From Methylocella tundrae (GTDB lineage Bacteria; Pseudomonadota; Alphaproteobacteria; Rhizobiales; Beijerinckiaceae): 64,000 bases of DNA. Position 1 is the stretch's first letter. Every line of letters starts with the position of its first letter. Below, piece by piece: positions 17,315-26,790 of this stretch. The translations under genes and the position numbers were made by a program. Where the stretch lies: assembly GCF_901905185.1 (NCBI RefSeq), contig NZ_CABFMQ020000074.1, positions 1 through 64,000 of the forward strand, in the 5' to 3' direction. The notes below the pieces were generated by a model, which was given only the letters and a program-made list of their open reading frames with translations, had not been told where the DNA came from and did no database searches.

Positions 17315-17336
17315 AGCCCCGTACGGGGCTATTTTT
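17315..17336 (+). terminator. Rho-independent terminator
   Basis: AGCCCC-GTAC-GGGGCT at 17315-17330 followed by ATTTTTT, 24 bp after the stop of the small secreted protein. Confidence 0.9.
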
Positions 17337-17340
17337 TGTT

Positions 17341-17943
17341 TTCCCTGGTGGTGGCTCCCTTCGCTTTACGTCCGTCTGCGGGCTTCCCGCTTTTCTCGCC
17401 AGCGAAGGTTGTACCGCACTTAGGGCGGCGCTAAGGCCGGCTTAATCGCCAGAGGCCGCTCTTGCCCCCATACCCGGTGGACCGCCGTCCGCCTTCGCGC
17501 TCCTGACGATATTGAACTGTTAAATAATAAGAATAGTTACTTGCACAAAAAAGAAGTAATTAACAATTCAGTCTTGCTATTCGGCCCCATTTGTATCAGT
17601 ATTCATTTGTTAGCTAACCAATATACGACCACGTGAAAATTTCAACTTATAGTACTGACGTCTACAGCGGATCCGTTCTGGTTTGGAAGCGATATTTTAG
17701 GAACGCACGTTATTAGCCGTCTAGTGATCACTAAATTTTTTCAAAAGGCGTTAGTCCGCCATATTTCATTACCTAGTCCTTGATAGTGCGCGAAGGATTG
17801 GCGTCCCCCCGCCAGTCCTTCGTTCGCGTGCGTGCGGCTTTTTGCCGGGCTCCCTTCGTGTGCTTAAGCCACAGCTCATCCGCAACTATTGCTTGTGACT
17901 CGGGCTTGTTTGAGCCGGACCATCTTTGGAGCCGGCCGGGCCT
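17341..17943. other. AT-rich gene-free island (about 17500-17770) plus a hairpin at 17791-17822
   Basis: 603 bp without a supported gene. The stretch at about 17500-17770 is strikingly AT-rich (homopolymer A and T runs, TTAATTAA-like words) in a GC-rich genome. Downstream lies a 13-bp hairpin with one G-U wobble (17791-17803 with 17810-17822, C-rich loop) that could mark the end of the sulP transcript, though it has no T tract. Confidence 0.6.
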
Positions 17944-19644
17944 TCACCCGCCGCCGCCGCCAAGCGCCGCATCAAGCGTTACGACCCTTTCGAGCCCCCC
18001 GACTTTTTCACCGATGCCGTCCGCTCGCAGCAGGTCGCGCACCCGTCCATGCGCCCCGATGATTCGCAGCACAATGCCACGGGCGGCAAGTTCGCTGTGC
18101 AACTCATGCAGCATTCGAGAACCCGCGAGATCAAGGTAGGGCGATGCCGAGAGATCGCAGATCATCAGGCGGATGTCGGACGGAGCTGACGCGCCAAGGT
18201 GGTTCAGAACCGTCTCGAGCACAGAGCTGGCGTTGACGTAGATCAGCGACGCTTCGGGACGGAAGGCGATGACGCCGGAGAGCGGCTCGTTTTCCGGGTG
18301 CCGGCCGATGTCGGAGTAGCTTTTCGTGCCGGGAACGCGGCCAAGAAACGCTACATGCGGGCGTGACGCACGGGCCAGCAGCATCAGGACGGACGCCAGC
18401 GCAGCGAGGAGGATGCCTTGAAGTATGCCCAGCAACAGGACGCCGAAAAGAGCAATTGTTGCGGCGTAGAAATCCAGCCGGCTTACCCGCCACATGCGGA
18501 ACAGCGCCGGAAAATCCAACAATCCGGACACGGCCGTCAGAACGACGGCGGCCAGAATTGCCTTGGGCAGGTTTTCCAGCAGCCCTGTGAGGAAGAGCAG
18601 GCATATGGCAAGCGTCATCGAGGCAAAGACAAGGGCGAGTGGCGTGCGTGCGCCGGCCTTGTCGTTGACGGCCGTCTGCGACAATCCGCCTGCGACGGGA
18701 TAGCCTTGGCCCAGCGCCGTCGCGAGATTTGCCGCGCCGATCCCGAGCAGCTCTTGCCTCGTGTCGAGAGCATATCCATGCTTGGCGGCGAAGGCGCGCG
18801 CGGCGGAGACGCTTTCAATATAGGCGAGCAGCAGGCATCCGGCGGCCAGAGGAACTATGCCCTCTACATCGCGCAGCCGCAACGCCGGACCTTCCAGCGT
18901 GGGTAAGCCGGCCGGAATCTTTCCCGTCGTTGGCACGCCGAGAGCGGGAAGCCCCAGCACGGATGCGATCACGATCGACAGCGCAACAACGCCGAGCGCG
19001 ACCGGTTTCCCCGGCAGCAGGCGCTCGCCGACTGTCAGCAGCACGATTGCGACGGCGCCGACCGCAAGCACGAGGGAATGCGTTTCGCCTAACTGTCCGG
19101 CAAACAGAATCACCCGTTCAAAAAAATTGTGCCCGCCGCCAGGCGCGCCAATGAGGCTTGGCAGCTGGGTCGCGGCAATCGTCAAGCCCGCCCCCGCCTT
19201 GAATCCAACAAGTATGCTGTCGCTAACCAGCTTAATGAGCACGCTGAGCTTTAACGCCCAGGCGATCAGGCAAAGGGCGGCTACGGTGAAACCCGTAAGG
19301 CTGGCGATCTGTGCGTAGCGTTGCGCGTCCCCGGCCGCCATCGCGCCCACGGTTCCGGCAATCATAAGTGAAATGGCGGATGTGGGCCCGATCGCCAGTT
19401 GACGCGACGATCCGAGCAAAGCGTAGCCCAGTCCCCCCAATAAATAGCCATATACGCCAACTTGCGGAGGCAATCCGGCCAGTCCGGCATATGCAAGAGA
19501 GACGGGAATGCCGTAGGCCGCGAGGGTCACGCCGGCGACGATGTCAGCGGGCAGCCAGGCGGCGCGGTATTCCGCGAGCCAGCGAACCGACGGGATATGC
19601 CAAAGCCACGTCAGCCTAATCCGGCGGCCCGTCGATTCCTTCAT
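17944..19644 (-). CDS. SulP-family inorganic anion transporter with STAS domain
   Basis: The 566-residue inner-membrane protein has about 10-12 hydrophobic segments, with the SulP signature region AYGIPVSLAYAGLAGLPPQVGVYG near residue 48, and a cytoplasmic STAS domain at about residues 435-555 (SLIYVNASSVLETVL, LDLAGSRMLHELH). SulP carriers move sulfate, bicarbonate, molybdate or organic anions; the substrate cannot be told here. An in-frame TTG at 19713 exists, but the ATG at 19644 has a GAGG ribosome site at suitable spacing and is preferred. No cysteine-biosynthesis or carbonic-anhydrase gene lies beside it. Confidence 0.92.
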   Translation of the reverse strand: MKESTGRRIRLTWLWHIPSVRWLAEYRAAWLPADIVAGVTLAAYGIPVSLAYAGLAGLPPQVGVYGYLLGGLGYALLGSSRQLAIGPTSAISLMIAGTVGAMAAGDAQRYAQIASLTGFTVAALCLIAWALKLSVLIKLVSDSILVGFKAGAGLTIAATQLPSLIGAPGGGHNFFERVILFAGQLGETHSLVLAVGAVAIVLLTVGERLLPGKPVALGVVALSIVIASVLGLPALGVPTTGKIPAGLPTLEGPALRLRDVEGIVPLAAGCLLLAYIESVSAARAFAAKHGYALDTRQELLGIGAANLATALGQGYPVAGGLSQTAVNDKAGARTPLALVFASMTLAICLLFLTGLLENLPKAILAAVVLTAVSGLLDFPALFRMWRVSRLDFYAATIALFGVLLLGILQGILLAALASVLMLLARASRPHVAFLGRVPGTKSYSDIGRHPENEPLSGVIAFRPEASLIYVNASSVLETVLNHLGASAPSDIRLMICDLSASPYLDLAGSRMLHELHSELAARGIVLRIIGAHGRVRDLLRADGIGEKVGGLERVVTLDAALGGGGG

Positions 19645-19820
19645 GCGCCGCGCCTCGACACTGCCTGGTGGAATCCGGTCGATCGTGCTTGATCTCGTCC
19701 TGCTCTGGAACAATGCAGGCCTAAGCCTGAGCCGATAATCGGGATCGACGCCTCGAACAGGCCGTCATCGCCTGAGCACAAATCCGCAATCCGCGCGGGT
19801 GTTCGACATTTTGACGCAAT

Positions 19821-19896
19821 TGGCGCTCCCTAGGGGAATCGAACCCCTGTTTTCGCCGTGAGAGGGCGACGTCCTAGACCGCTAGACGAAGGGAGC
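19821..19896 (-). tRNA. tRNA-Glu (CTC)
   Basis: Complete 76-nt cloverleaf read on the minus strand: acceptor GCTCCCT with AGGGAGC, discriminator G and encoded CCA, anticodon stem TCGCC/GGCGA around loop CTCTCAC giving anticodon CTC. It reads GAG codons. It lies between sulP and the P450 gene. Confidence 0.95.
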
Positions 19897-20036
19897 GCAG
19901 CGCGTGAGACAGGCTTTTATATCGGCGCGGCCACGCCTGCAAGCCAATCGTCGCTGTTGTTTTGTTGAATTGGTTCGGCGCCCGTCCCGACAGGAACGGC
20001 TCTTGCGCGCGCCGGCTCGCGGCATAGACTGACGCG

Positions 20037-21443
20037 ATGACGGATGTTTCCTCCCATGCGACGGCTCTGCCTCGCCCGCCCGCGCCGGTTCCGCTTGCCG
20101 CGCCGCTCGGGCCAATCTCCACGATGCGCGTCTTGCGCAAAAATCCAATCGAGACCTGGACCCGCGCCCATTTCGAATTGCCGATCATCATCGGTCCGAC
20201 GATTCTCGGCACGATCGCGGTCATCAATGAACCGGCGGCGATCAGGCGCGTCCTGCTCGACAACGCCGCCAATTACAATAAGGACGCTTTGCAAAAGCGC
20301 GTCCTCGGCGAAGGTCTGCGCGAGGGATTGCTCATCGTCGAAGGCGACGAGTGGCGCGCGCAGCGCCGCACCCTGGCGCCTCTGTTCACGCCGAAAAACA
20401 TCGCCTCTTTTGCCGCCGCCACGGATGAAGCGGCGAAAGAACTCATCGCGCGATGGCTGCGGCTGCGCCAGGGGCGAATGTTCGACATTCAGCCCGAGAT
20501 GGCGCGGGTGACGCTCGACGTGCTCGGCCGCACCATCTTTTCCGATGGGCTCGGGCGCGATCCGTCCGAGTTCACCGCCGCGCTCACGCGCTATTTCCTC
20601 ACGCTCGGGCGCCTCGATCCGTTCGATCTCCTTGATTTCCCCGATTGGGTGCCGCGCTGGACCAAACTGACCAGCGGCGCCGCGCTGAATTTTTTTGAGG
20701 ACGTCGTCGACGCCATCATTGAGCGCCGCAAGCGGCTGCTGGCCCAAAAGGGCGCCGCCGCGCCGCGCGACATACTGACATTACTGCTGGAGGCCGAGGA
20801 TCCGCAGACCGGCGCGGGCCTTAGCGATGCTGAAATCAGGGCCAATATCGTGACCTTCATCGGCGCCGGTCATGAGACGACCGCCAATGCGCTGATCTGG
20901 TCATTGTTTTTGCTCTCGATGTCGGAGGAATGGCGCCAGCGCCTCGCGGCTGAGGCCGACGCGGTGCTGCCCGGCCCCATCGAGCATTACGCCGAAAGGC
21001 TGGTCGAGACCAAAGCCGTGATCGAGGAGGCGATGCGGCTTTATCCGCCGGTGGCGAGCATGAGCCGTCACGCGCTCGACTGCGATACGCTCGCCGGCCG
21101 TCGCATTCGCAAAGGCGCGCTCGTCATGGTGTCGCAATGGGTGCTGCACCGGCATAAGCTTTTATGGGATCAGCCGGATGTCTTTGATCCGCGCCGCTTC
21201 CTTCCAGGCGCCCGTGAAAAAATCGACCGCTTCGCCTATCTGCCATTCGGCGCCGGCCCTCGCGTCTGCATCGGCGCGGCCTTCGCTTTGCAGGAGGCCG
21301 CGATCATCCTCGCCCACGTCATGCGCTCGTTCACCCTCGAGGTTCCAAAGGGTCACGAGGTGAAGCCCGTGCAGCACATTACGCTGCGGCCGGAAGGCGG
21401 CCTGCCGATGATCCTGCGGCGGCGCACGCGCTCACACAATTGA
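20037..21443 (+). CDS. Cytochrome P450
   Basis: A 468-residue soluble P450 with all diagnostic motifs: I-helix AGHETT near residue 280, K-helix EEAMR near 331, and haem-binding FGAGPRVCIG near 404-413 with the thiolate Cys. Adjacent Pro-rich N-terminus, no membrane anchor, typical bacterial length. It resembles the broad-range CYP family most often linked to fatty-acid or terpenoid hydroxylation, but the substrate is not predictable. No ferredoxin or reductase is next to it, so its redox partner is elsewhere. It follows tRNA-Glu on the other strand and converges on thpR. Confidence 0.94.
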   Translation: MTDVSSHATALPRPPAPVPLAAPLGPISTMRVLRKNPIETWTRAHFELPIIIGPTILGTIAVINEPAAIRRVLLDNAANYNKDALQKRVLGEGLREGLLIVEGDEWRAQRRTLAPLFTPKNIASFAAATDEAAKELIARWLRLRQGRMFDIQPEMARVTLDVLGRTIFSDGLGRDPSEFTAALTRYFLTLGRLDPFDLLDFPDWVPRWTKLTSGAALNFFEDVVDAIIERRKRLLAQKGAAAPRDILTLLLEAEDPQTGAGLSDAEIRANIVTFIGAGHETTANALIWSLFLLSMSEEWRQRLAAEADAVLPGPIEHYAERLVETKAVIEEAMRLYPPVASMSRHALDCDTLAGRRIRKGALVMVSQWVLHRHKLLWDQPDVFDPRRFLPGAREKIDRFAYLPFGAGPRVCIGAAFALQEAAIILAHVMRSFTLEVPKGHEVKPVQHITLRPEGGLPMILRRRTRSHN

Positions 21444-21463
21444 GGCGGGCGCCAGGCAAAATC

Positions 21464-21997
21464 TTAACCCAGCGGGTATGCCGCCTCGATGACGTAGGGG
21501 CCGCCGCCGGTCGACGCCCGGGACGAAAAAAGCACGAAGCGCTGCGCCTCGAAACGGCGCGAAAAGAAAAAGCCGCGCGTCGAGAGATAATCGGCGACCG
21601 CCATGGAGGACGCCGCCCGCAGCCGCGCCAAGGTGACATGCGGCGTAAATTTGCGCGGCTCGGGCGGAATGCCCATGCGCCGCAGCAGCCGCTCCTGTTG
21701 CGCCTGAAGCTCCACGAGGGGCGTCGCGGGCTTCGCCTTGGCGACGATCGCTCTTGGTTTGTCGCCGCCAAAGGAGCTCAGCGTCTCGATCTCGACGGTG
21801 AAGGGTTTGCGCCGGATTTGCTCCAGCGAGGCGTGCACGTCGCGTGCGGTGGCGTCATCGATGTCGCCGATGAAGCGCAAGGTGATGTGGTAGTTTTCGA
21901 CGTCGATCCAGCGCGCGCCGTAAATGCCGCCGCGCATCATGGCGAGGTCCATGGCGAGATCTGGAGGAATCTCGAGGCCGGTGAACAGGCGAGGCAT
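21464..21997 (-). CDS. thpR: RNA 2',3'-cyclic phosphodiesterase (LigT family)
   Basis: The 177-residue protein has the two HxTx motifs of the 2H phosphoesterase fold: HITL with His37 and HVTL with His120, spaced about 83 residues apart as is normal. It opens 2',3'-cyclic phosphate ends of RNA to 2'-phosphate. It is convergent with the P450 gene, and the upstream region contains no obvious operon partner. The length matches the family (170-190 residues). Confidence 0.93.
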   Translation of the reverse strand: MPRLFTGLEIPPDLAMDLAMMRGGIYGARWIDVENYHITLRFIGDIDDATARDVHASLEQIRRKPFTVEIETLSSFGGDKPRAIVAKAKPATPLVELQAQQERLLRRMGIPPEPRKFTPHVTLARLRAASSMAVADYLSTRGFFFSRRFEAQRFVLFSSRASTGGGPYVIEAAYPLG

Positions 21998-22116
21998 GGT
22001 CCCTCCTTAAAATACTGGAGTGAAAAGCCGAATCGCGCGGCCATCGCCGAACTGGCTCTATCTAGCAAATTTTCTTCGCGGCGAAAATCGGCTCATGCTG
22101 CGGTCGCGAAAAATTC

Positions 22117-22896
22117 TCAGCCGCGCGCCGGCTTATCCCCAAGCTCGGCGAGAAGCGCCCGGACGCTCGGCAGGATGTTCTGGACGATTTCTTTAACGCC
22201 GTCCGGATTGGGGTGAAGCCCGTCGGCAAGCTTGAGATCGGGCCGGTCGGCGACGCCATCGAGAAAGAAGGGGTAGAACAGGGCGCCATATTCGGCGGCG
22301 AGTTCGGGATAGATGGCGTCGAACTGCGTTTGATAGTCTTTGCCAAGGTTCGGGCTCGCCAGCATCCCGGCGAGCAGAACCTTGACGTCCTTCTCTTTGA
22401 GTTTGGCGAGAATGGCCTCAAGGGCGGATTTCGTCACCTTGGGGTCGGTTCCGCGCAGCATGTCATTCGCGCCGAGTTCGAGGATGAGGCCATCCGCGCC
22501 ATCGCCGATCGCCCAGTCGAGCCGCGCAAGGCCGCCCGATGAGGTGTCGCCGGACACGCCGGCATTGGCGATGGCGACGCGATAGCCCTCCTTGTGGAGC
22601 GCGGTTTCGAGCACGGCGGGAAAAGCGGCATTGGCCGGCAGGAGATAGCCGGCCGTCAAACTATCGCCGAATGCAATCAGTCTTGTCACTCGAGGGTTTT
22701 CTTCGGCGGCGGCGCCCCGGCGTCCGGCGTCAAGCGGAAGCGCCAGCAGCAGCGCGGCGCCAGTCTGGAGGACGCCTTGGAGAAAGTCGCGACGATCCCT
22801 ATATCGGACAGGCTCAGCCCGCGCATTGGCGATCGGGGCCTGCGCCTGAGAATTGAGGCGGCGCGGGTCTGCTTGCGGCGGCGTTTTGGATGTCAT
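22117..22896 (-). CDS. SGNH/GDSL arylesterase-lysophospholipase, TesA-like, with Tat-type signal
   Basis: The 259-residue hydrolase has block I FGDSLTAGY (nucleophile Ser79), GANDML (block III, Asn) and the block V Asp-x-x-His in DGLHPN near residues 224-228, completing the SGNH set. The N-terminus has a twin-arginine motif, RRDFLQ at residues 35-40, before a hydrophobic stretch, so the folded enzyme probably leaves through Tat. In E. coli tesA is divergent from ybbA-ybbP, and the same order holds here: the start codons of this gene and the ABC gene overlap by a few bases, so the two share one short divergent promoter region and likely one control. Confidence 0.93.
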   Translation of the reverse strand: MTSKTPPQADPRRLNSQAQAPIANARAEPVRYRDRRDFLQGVLQTGAALLLALPLDAGRRGAAAEENPRVTRLIAFGDSLTAGYLLPANAAFPAVLETALHKEGYRVAIANAGVSGDTSSGGLARLDWAIGDGADGLILELGANDMLRGTDPKVTKSALEAILAKLKEKDVKVLLAGMLASPNLGKDYQTQFDAIYPELAAEYGALFYPFFLDGVADRPDLKLADGLHPNPDGVKEIVQNILPSVRALLAELGDKPARG

Positions 22897-23594
22897 GGAT
22901 GCTTGAACCCGCTGTTGAACTCGAAAACGTGCATCTGAGCCTTGGCCGCGGCGCGGCGCGGGTTCATATCCTCAAAGGCCTGTCACTTAAAATTGCGCGC
23001 GGCGAGACGGTTGGGCTCGTCGGACCATCGGGATCGGGCAAATCGACCCTTCTCATGGTGCTTGCGGGTCTTGAGCGGCCGGATTCCGGAACTGTCAAAA
23101 TCGCCGGCGCGAGCCTCAACGGCCTCAGTGAGGATGCGCTGGCGCGCTTTCGCGGCGCGAATATCGGCATCGTCTTCCAATCCTTTCACCTCATCCCGAC
23201 CATGACGGCTCTCGAAAACGTCGCAATTCCTCTTGAGCTGGCAGGCGCGGGCGACGCCTTTTCGCGCGCCGAGGCTGAACTTCAGTCTGTTGGACTGAAA
23301 GATAGGTTGCGGCATTATCCAGCGCAATTGTCGGGCGGCGAACAGCAAAGAGCAGCGCTCGCAAGAGCCCTTGCGCCGAACCCCTCAATTCTCGTCGCCG
23401 ACGAGCCGACCGGCAATCTCGACGCCGCCACAGGGGCGAGCATCATCGAGCTGATGTTCGCGCTAAGGCGCGATCGCGGCGCGACCCTCGTTCTCGTCAC
23501 GCATGATCCCGGCCTCGCCGCCAGATGCGACCGCACGGTCAAGATCAGTTCCGGCCGCGTCGAGCAAGAGGAGCCATTGGCTGTTCCGCTTTAG
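22890..23594 (+). CDS. ABC transporter ATP-binding protein, YbbA-like
   Basis: A 234-residue MacB-type ATPase with Walker A GPSGSGKST (residues 45-53), Q-loop VFQSFH, signature LSGGEQQR, Walker B ILVADEPTGNLD and switch His in VTHDP. It powers the FtsX-type permease two genes downstream, with which it forms a YbbAP-like complex that acts on lipids or lipoproteins rather than solutes. Divergent from the TesA-type esterase as in E. coli. A cupin gene is inserted between ATPase and permease, a local novelty. Confidence 0.93.
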   Translation: MSWMLEPAVELENVHLSLGRGAARVHILKGLSLKIARGETVGLVGPSGSGKSTLLMVLAGLERPDSGTVKIAGASLNGLSEDALARFRGANIGIVFQSFHLIPTMTALENVAIPLELAGAGDAFSRAEAELQSVGLKDRLRHYPAQLSGGEQQRAALARALAPNPSILVADEPTGNLDAATGASIIELMFALRRDRGATLVLVTHDPGLAARCDRTVKISSGRVEQEEPLAVPL

Positions 23595-23668
23595 CGCCGC
23601 GATTTTTTGCGTATATGGAGGTTTGCCATAATCTGTATCGAGATGGCCTATCGCAACAGGATGGCTGC

Positions 23669-24016
23669 ATGATCGATTCGGCGTCGGCGCATGATGGCGT
23701 TGGCAATCTCTTCGACATTGCCGCGCTCGACACGCGCGCGGAGCAGTTCACGCCTCTGGTCGAGGCGAAAAATCTAAAGATCGAGCGCATCGTCTCGGCC
23801 GGGCAAGCGAGCCCGCCGGGGTTTTGGTACGATCAGGATCTCGCCGAATGGGTGCTTGTGCTCGCCGGATCGGCCGCGTTGCGCTTCGAGGGGGAGGCCC
23901 ATCCACGGGTTTTGCATCCCGGCGATTGGTTGCTCATCCCCGCGAAGCAAAAGCATCGCGTGGAATGGACCGACAAATCGGGCGCGACCATCTGGCTCGC
24001 TGTCCATTTCAGCTGA
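23669..24016 (+). CDS. Single-domain cupin protein inserted in the ybbA-ybbP-like operon
   Basis: A 115-residue cupin fold: RFEGEAHPRVLHPGDWLLIPAKQKHRVEW is the typical beta-barrel pair, with PGDWLLIPA as motif-2 start and the metal ligand His in KQKHRVEW; motif 1 lacks the usual HxH pair and carries Glu (EWVLVLAG) so metal binding is uncertain. The ATG at 23669 follows an AGGATGG ribosome site and gives a compact domain; longer starts upstream look random. It sits between the ATPase and permease genes with short gaps, suggesting co-transcription; no function is known for it there. Confidence 0.8.
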   Translation: MIDSASAHDGVGNLFDIAALDTRAEQFTPLVEAKNLKIERIVSAGQASPPGFWYDQDLAEWVLVLAGSAALRFEGEAHPRVLHPGDWLLIPAKQKHRVEWTDKSGATIWLAVHFS

Positions 24017-24041
24017 TGTCTCCATTCGAGAAGGCGCCTGC

Positions 24042-26651
24042 ATGAACAAGCTGGGAACTGCGCCGGTCCGCGCGAAAGACGCGCGGGCGGAGGCGGGGCG
24101 GGCGACGCGCTTGCCTTTCGTCTTGAGGGTCGCATGGCGCGATCTGCGTGGAGGCCTCGGCGGATTCGGCATTTTCCTCGGCTGCATCGCGCTTGGCGTA
24201 GCCGCGATCGTTGGCGTCGAATCGGTTTCGCTTTCGCTGCAGGACGGTCTTGCGCGCGATGGCCGCGCGATCCTCGGCGGCGACCTCTCATTCGATCTCG
24301 CCCAGCGTGAAGCGACGGCCTCCGAGCGCGCCTTTCTGGCCGCGAGCGGACGCCTGTCCTCGGTCGCCCTGATGCGCGCCATGGCGCGCCGCCCGAACGG
24401 CGAGGCGGCGATGGTCGAGATCAAGGCGGTCGACGCGCTTTACCCACTGGCTGGCGAGGTCGGCCTCGAGCCGGAGCAATCCCTCGACGGCGCGCTGTCG
24501 GAGCGAGACGGGGTTTTTGGCGTCGCCGTCGACGCCGCCCTTTTGCCGCGGCTTAACCTTGCGATAGGCGATCTGATTTCAATTGGCGACGCGCGCTATC
24601 AGTTGCGCGCGCTTCTGACGAAGGAGCCGGACCAATTGGCGGGAGGCGTCGGCTTCGGCCCGCGCGTCATGATGAGCGAGGCGGGGCTTCGGGCGACGGG
24701 GTTGCTGCAGCCGGGCGCGCTCACCCATTGGCTCTATCGCGTGGCGCTTGGCTCGCCGTCGGCGCCTGCGGGCGACGCCGCCGTCGATGACGCCGCCAAT
24801 CATGCCCGCGCCGACTTGCCGGACGCCGGCTGGGAGGTGCGCACGCGAAAAAACATATCGCCGCAGTTTTCGCGCAACCTCGACCGCTTTACGCAATTCC
24901 TGACCCTTGTCGGGCTGACCTCCCTGATCATCGGCGGCGTCGGCGTCGCCAATGCGATCCGCGCCCATGTCGAGCGCAAGCGCCAGACGATCGCGACGCT
25001 GAAATCACTCGGCGCCAGCGGCGCGGCGGCCTTCGCCATGATGCTGACGGAGGTCATGCTGGTCGCCTGTCTCGGCATCGCGTTTGGCGCGTTGATCGGC
25101 GCCGCCATGCCTTTCATCGCCGTTTGGGGATTTGGCGCGCTGCTTCCTTTTCCGCTTGTCCCTTCGATTCACCCGAGCGCGATCGGCGAGGGGGCGCTCT
25201 ATGGCTTCTTGACCGCGCTGAGCTTTTCCGTCGGTCCGCTCGGCGTTGTGCATGACGTGCCGGCGCAGGCGATTTTTCGCGAGAGCGTCGAGCCGCTGCG
25301 GGCCTGGCCGCGACCGCGTTATATTTCGCTGACGCTCGCCGCCGCCTGCGCCCTTGTCGCGGCCGCGCTGCTGTTTTCCAGCGACCGCAAGCTCGCGCTA
25401 ATCTATCTTGGCGCGACGCTCGCAGCCTTTGTCCTGCTGCGCCTCGTCGCTCTCGCCATCATGTTTTTCGCGCGGAAGCTGCCGCACCCGCGCAACGTCG
25501 CGCTGCGCCTTGCGATCGGCAACATCCATCGTCCCGGCGCCCTGACCGCCTCGGTCGTGCTGTCGCTCGGTCTTGGCCTCGCCCTCCTCGTCACGCTCGC
25601 GCTGATCGACGGCAATCTTCGCGGCGAACTCAAGGCCGGCAATGCGGGAACGGCGCCAAGCTTCTTTTTTCTCGACGTGCAGGGCGCCGAGGCGGGCGCT
25701 TTCACGCAATTCCTGAAAGAGCGCGCGCCCGATGGCAAAATCGAGCTGGTTCCAATGCTGCGCGGACGCATCGTCAAGCTGAACGGCCTGTCGACCGATC
25801 TCGCACGGCCGAAGGAGAGCGCGGCCTGGGCGCTGCGGGGCGATCGGGGCGTCACATTCGCGGATAGTCTCCCCGCCGGGTCGACGCTCGTCAAAGGGCA
25901 ATGGTGGCCGAAGGATTACAGCGGCCCGCCGCTGATTTCGCTGGAAAGCGAAATCGCGGACGGTCTGGGGCTCGAGATCGGCGACGAAATCGCCGTCAAT
26001 GTTCTCGGCCGCACGATTGTCGGCGCTGTCGCCAATATCCGAAAGGTGAACTGGCGCAGCTTCGGCATCAATTTCGTGCTGATTTTTTCGCCGAACACAT
26101 TCGCTGGCGCGCCTTATACCGATCTCGCGACGCTGACTTTTCCGGCCGGCGCCGATCAGGCCCGCGAAATGAGCCTTTTGCGCGAGAGCGCCGCCGCCTT
26201 TCCCGCTGTGACGAGCATAAGGGTCAAGGATGCGCTCGAGGCTGCGAGCGCCATCTTGGCGGAGCTTGCCGCCGCCGTCAGGGGCGCTTCGAGCGTCGCG
26301 CTGCTCGCATCGATCCTGGTGCTCGGCGGCGCCGTCGCGGCGGGCCAGCAGGCGCGCGTGCATGACGCCGTGGTTCTAAAAACCCTCGGCGCCACGCGCG
26401 GGCGGCTTCTCGCCGCGTTCCTCTATGAATATGGCCTCATCGGTTTCGCCACGGCCCTTTTTGGCGTCGCGGCCGGCGCAGCCGCCGCCTATGGCGTGTT
26501 GCGGAAGATCATGGATCTCGACTTTATATTCTTCTGGCGTGAGGCGCTCGGCAGCGCCGCCGCCGCGCTGATCCTCACCATTCTGCTTGGGTTGATGGGA
26601 ACCTTTCGCATCCTCGGGCGAAAGCCGGGGCCCTATCTGCGCGATCTTTGA
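24042..26651 (+). CDS. FtsX-type ABC transporter permease, YbbP-like
   Basis: The 869-residue protein has a first transmembrane helix near residue 42 after a basic start, a large periplasmic domain (about 65-285), a cluster of four helices (about 288-430), a second pair of helix groups with a second periplasmic region (about 580-730) and a final FtsX block that ends with a basic tail. This two-fold layout matches YbbP, not MacB (four helices). The start follows a GAAGGCG ribosome site at 24030. With the ATPase it forms a YbbAP-like complex; long members are linked to moving lipid or lipoprotein from the inner membrane. The open frame upstream of 24042 is a shadow of the cupin gene. Confidence 0.9.
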   Translation: MNKLGTAPVRAKDARAEAGRATRLPFVLRVAWRDLRGGLGGFGIFLGCIALGVAAIVGVESVSLSLQDGLARDGRAILGGDLSFDLAQREATASERAFLAASGRLSSVALMRAMARRPNGEAAMVEIKAVDALYPLAGEVGLEPEQSLDGALSERDGVFGVAVDAALLPRLNLAIGDLISIGDARYQLRALLTKEPDQLAGGVGFGPRVMMSEAGLRATGLLQPGALTHWLYRVALGSPSAPAGDAAVDDAANHARADLPDAGWEVRTRKNISPQFSRNLDRFTQFLTLVGLTSLIIGGVGVANAIRAHVERKRQTIATLKSLGASGAAAFAMMLTEVMLVACLGIAFGALIGAAMPFIAVWGFGALLPFPLVPSIHPSAIGEGALYGFLTALSFSVGPLGVVHDVPAQAIFRESVEPLRAWPRPRYISLTLAAACALVAAALLFSSDRKLALIYLGATLAAFVLLRLVALAIMFFARKLPHPRNVALRLAIGNIHRPGALTASVVLSLGLGLALLVTLALIDGNLRGELKAGNAGTAPSFFFLDVQGAEAGAFTQFLKERAPDGKIELVPMLRGRIVKLNGLSTDLARPKESAAWALRGDRGVTFADSLPAGSTLVKGQWWPKDYSGPPLISLESEIADGLGLEIGDEIAVNVLGRTIVGAVANIRKVNWRSFGINFVLIFSPNTFAGAPYTDLATLTFPAGADQAREMSLLRESAAAFPAVTSIRVKDALEAASAILAELAAAVRGASSVALLASILVLGGAVAAGQQARVHDAVVLKTLGATRGRLLAAFLYEYGLIGFATALFGVAAGAAAAYGVLRKIMDLDFIFFWREALGSAAAALILTILLGLMGTFRILGRKPGPYLRDL

Positions 26652-26790
26652 CTTTGGCAACCTTAAGTATAGTTCATGTTGCGCGCCCTTGAATGGGTTT
26701 GGCCTCTGGGCCATATTGGAGCATACGCTGGCGTGTCAGAAACGGCGGCGGCCGGGGGCGGTGAAGCCTCCATAACTTCCAGAGGAACTC

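Noticed and set aside
17500..17770. Replication origin in the AT-rich island
   Set aside because: No DnaA boxes, dnaA, parA or hemE nearby; AT-richness alone is not enough.
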